Shown: piece by piece, positions 59,100 through 64,000 of the stretch
How the letters are laid out: each line of letters starts with the position of its first letter
How positions within the stretch are numbered: the first letter of the stretch is position 1
Assembly: GCA_021234155.1 (NCBI GenBank)
Contig: JAJEKV010000012.1
Location: forward strand, 2,691,724-2,755,723
Reading direction: 5' to 3'
Origin: Isoetes taiwanensis
Taxonomy: Eukaryota; Streptophyta; Lycopodiopsida; Isoetales; Isoetaceae
DNA length: 64,000 nucleotides
Position numbers and translations under genes: made by a program
Notes under the pieces: model-generated
Seen by the model: only the letters and a program-made list of their open reading frames with translations
Told to the model about the DNA's origin: nothing
The model's database searches: none

Positions 59100-59678
59100 A
59101 TGCAATGCCTCTGTTCCAAAGCTAATCCTCCCTGCACTCTCAAAAATGTTGAGAGGTGGGGAAATCAAAGGGAGGAAGACGTAAGAATCGTGAGCCCTAA
59201 TCAAGAGGAAGAGTTTGAGGTTGAGGTAGTGGTAGTGGAGAAGCCACAAAAGAAAAAAGCCAAAGAAATTATTGTAAGGCGTGCCCGTGACGTATACCCA
59301 CCAACTAGCAAAGCATCTAAAAAGGCCACTAAGGTGGCTTGCCTCTATCATCAAGCAAGGATCACAAGTATGAAAAAGACATGTCTAGCTCAAGAATTGA
59401 GAGATGAGATGTCAGTGGTTGGTATCATGCACCTACCGGGTTGGATCAGAAAGCAGCACAGGCTCCAAGGACGAAATCAGGAGAGATCACGTGCGCGTAA
59501 AAATTACTTTAGCCATTTGTTTGCTCTAAAGGACAAGGGATACACCAAATGCAAAAGAATAGCACCGCATTACTTGCATCGGTTGACCCTTCCTAAAGGC
59601 ACCGATAGGGATATGTTTGTAAATGAAGAGGATGAAAGTTACATGTATTTTGTTTTGGGGGCACCCACAAAATTTTAA
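59100..59678 (+). CDS. Hypothetical protein, 192 codons
   Basis: The longest frame of the right half. It has an acidic stretch (about residues 30-50), a basic stretch EKPQKKKAKE, and an Arg/Lys-rich centre, and ends ESYMYFVLGAPTKF. No domain is recognised. The composition is protein-like and the flanks are decayed repeats, so a transposon-derived frame is as likely as a host gene. Splice sites and a promoter were not identified. Confidence 0.25.
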   Translation: MQCLCSKANPPCTLKNVERWGNQREEDVRIVSPNQEEEFEVEVVVVEKPQKKKAKEIIVRRARDVYPPTSKASKKATKVACLYHQARITSMKKTCLAQELRDEMSVVGIMHLPGWIRKQHRLQGRNQERSRARKNYFSHLFALKDKGYTKCKRIAPHYLHRLTLPKGTDRDMFVNEEDESYMYFVLGAPTKF

Positions 59679-59699
59679 AGTAGAAGGCAAAATTTTAAA

Positions 59700-62220
59700 A
59701 GAAACTAGAGAACACCGCCGCTAGCTTACGTGGTGTCACTAACTCCGGCCAAGTTGCTTGCTAATGAGACATAATGTGGATAATGAATATCTGATGAAAT
59801 TAATAGCTTCACCGACAAAATCACCCTATGCACAAGGAATATGAACTTTCTGTGCCCGAGCATCAGTGGTGACAAAGATCAAAGATGACCAAACTCACCG
59901 GCTCTCAAAAAAAAAAGTAGTGTGCCATGCTGTTGCTTAACCCATAACTCCAATCGATGCCGTGAGCTTCTCTTGTGAAGCGCCAAACAACTACTTCCAA
60001 TCCGCTTTTTAGGCACCTGACGTGTAAGATAACTTCTTCTCTAAGTTTTGACTATGCGCCAAGATGGATGTGAAGTATTTTAACCTCGCTTTCTTCTTCT
60101 TTTGTAGGTCCGGAACTTCAAGAAAATTTTTTCTCGATATGTTTGCCGAGATACTCTGAAATTCCAAAGTAAGATGAAGGATTCAAAGGAAGAGAATTGA
60201 ACTCGCAGAAATGTAAGGACATAGGTATCATGGCTGGAGGGAAATGCGCGGGTTTAAAAAATACGTAAAAAAAAGGTCTCAGGAGATGCTACGAAGGTGG
60301 TCAATGGCCAATTTACTTCGGGAAGAGATGCAGGAGAATTCAAACAAGTAAGTTACATTCCTGATCCAAAAACACCGCCGCATTTCGCTGGTAGTTTACG
60401 CTCTAATAGACAGAAGACTTTCCTTACATTTGCAGCCAAAAGGATCAGGCACTCCGTCGAATTATACATACCCTATAATGCGGGTCGCTTGATGAAAAGA
60501 TCAACTAGCACGCCTAAATTTCACCTAATTGGGCAAAGCTTGTTCTTCCTCCGTGATCTTGCTATTGACTGTTGTGGTCCTATGCACGCATTACAAGAAG
60601 TCTATTATCGTGGTGCTATGCTACATTATTAGCATTACACCTAAAACTTTGGCTTTCTTGTTCTTACTAATGCCGTGTTTTGTGGTATTGTAAAAAGAAA
60701 GACCGCATGCCACCGTAGGTTTCTTAATATGGTTAGCTAGCTATGAAATATACCAAGCCAAAGAAGAAGGAAGAAGTTGAGCAAAGTTTTATGCCAACAG
60801 AATTTGAAAGGTTTGACATGTTTGGCCGCACTGCTTATACCTCGCATATATCATGGAAATTGTGTCAAACTTGACCATACATTGAAACCCTCGCAATTAT
60901 TCATTGTGCATTGCTGATATTCCTATGGCTTCAAGCTACCCGACAATGAGGAGATATCGGACCATTTACCTATGCTAAATTTGATTCGCCCTGAGATGTT
61001 TCACAAAATAAACATCAGACCGCTTTGAGGATAGCTTGTTTTTCATTCCAAAGAATCAAAGGTGTATGGTGCAAGTCAGAATGAGAGCACTCGCGCAAAG
61101 CTGGTTACGAAATTCCCATTTTTCCCGGTATATGCGTATAGCCAACAATAACCTATTGCTTATAAGCAGGTGTTGAAGACGTAATGTAAGAGGAAATGGC
61201 AGGTGCAAGGTTTAGAATGTTTGAGAACAGATGCACATTGGCTATCGCCACAAAGATTGGTAGGCAGAGAAGAATTTTGCACTACAATATCGGGCCGAAT
61301 GGATTTATGACGCGCTACAATTCCCAAAGAATCATTCAGTACCCATGCACTCCGGCCACTGTGGTCGTGATAGTGAATCTATCAAGCATCAACAAGTTGC
61401 TAATACCTCTCGAGATGTTTTACAGCCTGTGGATTCGGGTCGCCATCCCTTCTCGGCACCAAGCATTGGCTGCTTTTAAGAAACTGGCCGCGAATCTTTG
61501 GTAATTGACTCTTTTGATAAGAATTCCTGCGGGTTTATATAAAATCCGCATTGCCCCTTCGCGACAGCTTGCCGTGATGAAAAGCAGAGGTTAACCCTTT
61601 TACTGATAAGGGATGGTAATCCCAAGATGTTCGCTGCTTAGAGCCTTTTGCCGCCACTCACCGAATACTAACGATCCGTTTAATTTCGGCTTAGCTTATT
61701 CCCCTAAGAACTTCTAAAGGTTGTGGAAGAGAAGGATGCCTCGACCTCGAGGAAGCTATTCTCGACGCCTCTACTAAGGTTCTCTCCTCCCTGTGTTCAG
61801 ATGAAGATCTTGTTCACAAGAACCCTCCTCGATATTTAATGTGTGCAAAGAAGAATATTATTTCGTTAAATTTATTGAACAGTAACTTGCCTATGCGCGT
61901 ATATTATTCTTCCTTTCCTTTGCATTTTGTCGTAAGAAAGTGTATAATGTTTTAGTGTGGCTTAAAGCAAAAATGTGTCATCCGCTTTTAGAATTGGACT
62001 ACATTGGAATGCGACTTTATTTTTGGTACTTGTTTTCTTAAAAAGGTCAAAAACTCGAAGTTTACTTGTTTTTGAAAAAGGAATCGCAATTGCCTTACTG
62101 TGTCATTAGTGTATTTGTCAATCGCGGTTTAAGGTGTAAAGAAATGGGTCTTCGTAAGTATGTAGGAGCATATAGAAGCAGAAGGTCTAGCATTAGTAGT
62201 TTCTAAGGAAAGAAAGCGAA
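59700..62220. other. No gene recognised
   Basis: Decayed sequence with frames up to 111 codons (60297-60632) without known motifs. Confidence 0.35.
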
Positions 62221-62394
62221 GGATTACAATGACATATCTTTTCCTATTATTAAATTGACAAGCATCATATTCTACTAGATGATGCAAATTTATTCTATAC
62301 GAGATGCAATCTCAAATAACTTATTTTCTCCAATACTATACGTATGCAAATAGCCCTTTAAAACTCCCCCCACCGCCCCTCAAGCACCGGGAAT

Positions 62395-63075
62395 GGCTTG
62401 GAGTGGTGTGGTAGAGTCCATGGTCCCATATCAAATCAAATTGCGTGAGACAGTTTCTTGCTTCCCCGTGAGGGCGGCCCTTGATCGCCACATCCTCTAC
62501 TTAGTATGGATAATGCTCGCTCCTAACTGCTTATACCGAAGGCCAAGGTCACTGATCAGTGGAAAGAGAGCTCACCGACTGGCAAATTGAATGCTAAAGA
62601 GTTAATGTGTCAAAAGTACGGCTGTCCCAATATCTTGATGCTTGCTTCCTCAACAAGTTCTGATGTCACTTGAACATGTTATGGCTAAATGTTTCTACCT
62701 ATTTCTATGCCTCGGCTTATGCTATCTCACATAAAACCTAAAATCATCATTTGGCGCCTTTCCTTCGCTGGCGCTACTTCCAAGGCAAATACCATTAAGA
62801 ATTGGCAAGTTGTGAAACAGCATAGCTCTTCACCTGATCATATAACTTCGCTTTTATTTAAATATCCAAGTCATCAAGACACAAGAGTCATTGCTTGTAC
62901 ATTATAATATGAGTCCGTCTTGCTTTTTAGGGTTTTAAAATGTGTAATTAAAATGTTTCTAAGGGCCTTTAAATCCCTTAGAACTACCAAGGACTATGGA
63001 AAGACTCCTTTGAACTCAAGACGTCCCATGATAGGTTGGATCATATACACACATATCTCAATAGTTATTCGCTGT
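62395..63075 (-). repeat. Long repeat, inverted copy of 24893-25545
   Basis: Its reverse complement follows the left arm from CGAATAACTATTGAG to the phrase GGACTCTACC. It directly adjoins Copia pol sequence at 63105, consistent with a 3' LTR. Confidence 0.65.
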
Positions 63076-63104
63076 TTTAATTTTACCTCAACTGCCATAT
63101 GTCT

Positions 63105-64000
63105 GGACCGACCTCAGGATGTTACGCCAAGAACAAAATTTTGATATTTTCAACTTCAAATTTGGCTTAACCTTATTCTCGTCTCCTCAAAATATCTTCA
63201 AAATGATATATCCTAGTATTAGTAACCTCCAACTTTAATATCTTCAATATCTCATTTTAACTATCAAGATCGAACCTTCGCCATTCAATTTCTTTGCAAT
63301 TAGGATTTTTTATTTTCAAGCTTCTTCTCCAAGTCTATATTAGCGAATGATCATAATCACAGCTACCACACGCTATGAACAACTTCTTTCTACTTCCTTT
63401 TCATGTAATATCCAATTGCAAGATTTATTAATTCCCTTTCTTAGCTTTTAACCTATGACCGGGCAGTGGCTTTTGTCAAGATGTCTCCGCTTCGGTCGAA
63501 CTGTGGTTGACATGGTTGCATCTATATCGATTTTTGTTTACCACGCCTCTTATGAAATGTATCAATTCTCTATATGCTAGACCTTTCATGTTGAACCGAC
63601 ATTGCTATACAAATGTACTCATCATATACGCAATCACCGTCAGGTCCAACCGTCATTGCCCTTTCCCAACAATTTATTTACAAAGAAGTCGAAGTTATAC
63701 CTTCAGACTTACATACTGTTTTACATTTCCAAGCTATGGAAGCTCCACCTAGCATTATCAATATCCTAAAGTAGATTTTCTTTTGATCCAATCCTCCCCT
63801 AAGTATCACAATAAGCTCAGAACTCAACCAATCAACTTCAAGCATAATTCCAAAATCCAATGTACCTTTCAAGTATCTCAATATAATGCTTTGTTGTCAG
63901 TCTAATAATGTATCCTTCTTCCTCGGTTAAGTGATTATATCTATCGAAAGTAAAGTTTATCGCAGCGCGCTAAGCAATACGTAACTGGAACGAAGGCATG
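63105..64000 (-). pseudogene. Copia RT-RNase H, decayed (right copy)
   Basis: The minus strand reads RYLKGTLDFGIMLEVDWL and LIMLGGASIAWKCKT, the Copia region between RT and RNase H, and continues in fragments to about 63105. It matches 26700-27600 in inverted orientation and runs off the right window edge. Confidence 0.78.

Overview
The window reads as nuclear DNA of a land plant in a repeat-dominated region. The clearest host-derived signal is a decayed two-cupin 11S globulin (legumin-type seed or spore storage protein) with plant-type introns and a seed-type promoter. Alongside it are intron-containing pieces of a eukaryotic glycyl-tRNA synthetase and Copia, Gypsy, LINE, Harbinger and tRNA-Pro-derived SINE-like sequences. 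A tyrosine-recombinase (DIRS-order) retrotransposon at the left edge, and a globulin without an evident Asn-Gly processing site, lean towards a non-flowering plant (fern, lycophyte, bryophyte or gymnosperm). That is an inference. No intact host gene was found; nearly every coding region is broken.

Layout. 1-2779: 3' part of a DIRS-order element (RNase H plus tyrosine recombinase). 2782-5786: a complete, young, non-coding LTR retrotransposon with 930-bp LTRs that differ at two positions by eye, a 5-bp target duplication, and an internal array of seven small hairpins whose stems change in a compensatory way. 5787-7470: LINE reverse transcriptase remnant ending in (TTTC)n. 7823-9026: broken Harbinger transposase. 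9076-9810: second copy of the same LINE. 9860-11966: Gypsy reverse transcriptase on the minus strand, split by a LINE of another family (10078-11390).

11967-24750: minus-strand 11S globulin cluster. The most complete copy (22338-24627) keeps five recognisable exons but carries frameshifts in exons 1 and 2. To its left, tandem same-strand modules of about 1.95 kb mix globulin exon pieces with glycyl-tRNA synthetase exons, a tRNA-like double B-box repeat and a possible Copia protease-like piece. An unrecognised plus-strand exon pair lies at 12737-13624.

24893-64000: no intact gene recognised. A Copia family occurs in inverted orientation near the two ends (24893-27600 and 62395-64000). Between them are strongly decayed sequence and several tandem-repeat systems: a 440-bp array with an inserted tRNA-Pro-derived element (29448-31240), a roughly 60-bp repeat family in at least four separate clusters (44941-52935), a purine-rich minisatellite (46075-46510), a 30-bp AT-rich repeat (47660-47775) and a 40-bp minisatellite (58207-58430).

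The coding pieces do not form a pathway. The window records nested insertion at the left, repeated local duplication of a storage-protein locus in the middle, and an old repeat bed at the right. Many single-base frameshifts could be decay or assembly indels; sequence alone cannot separate these.
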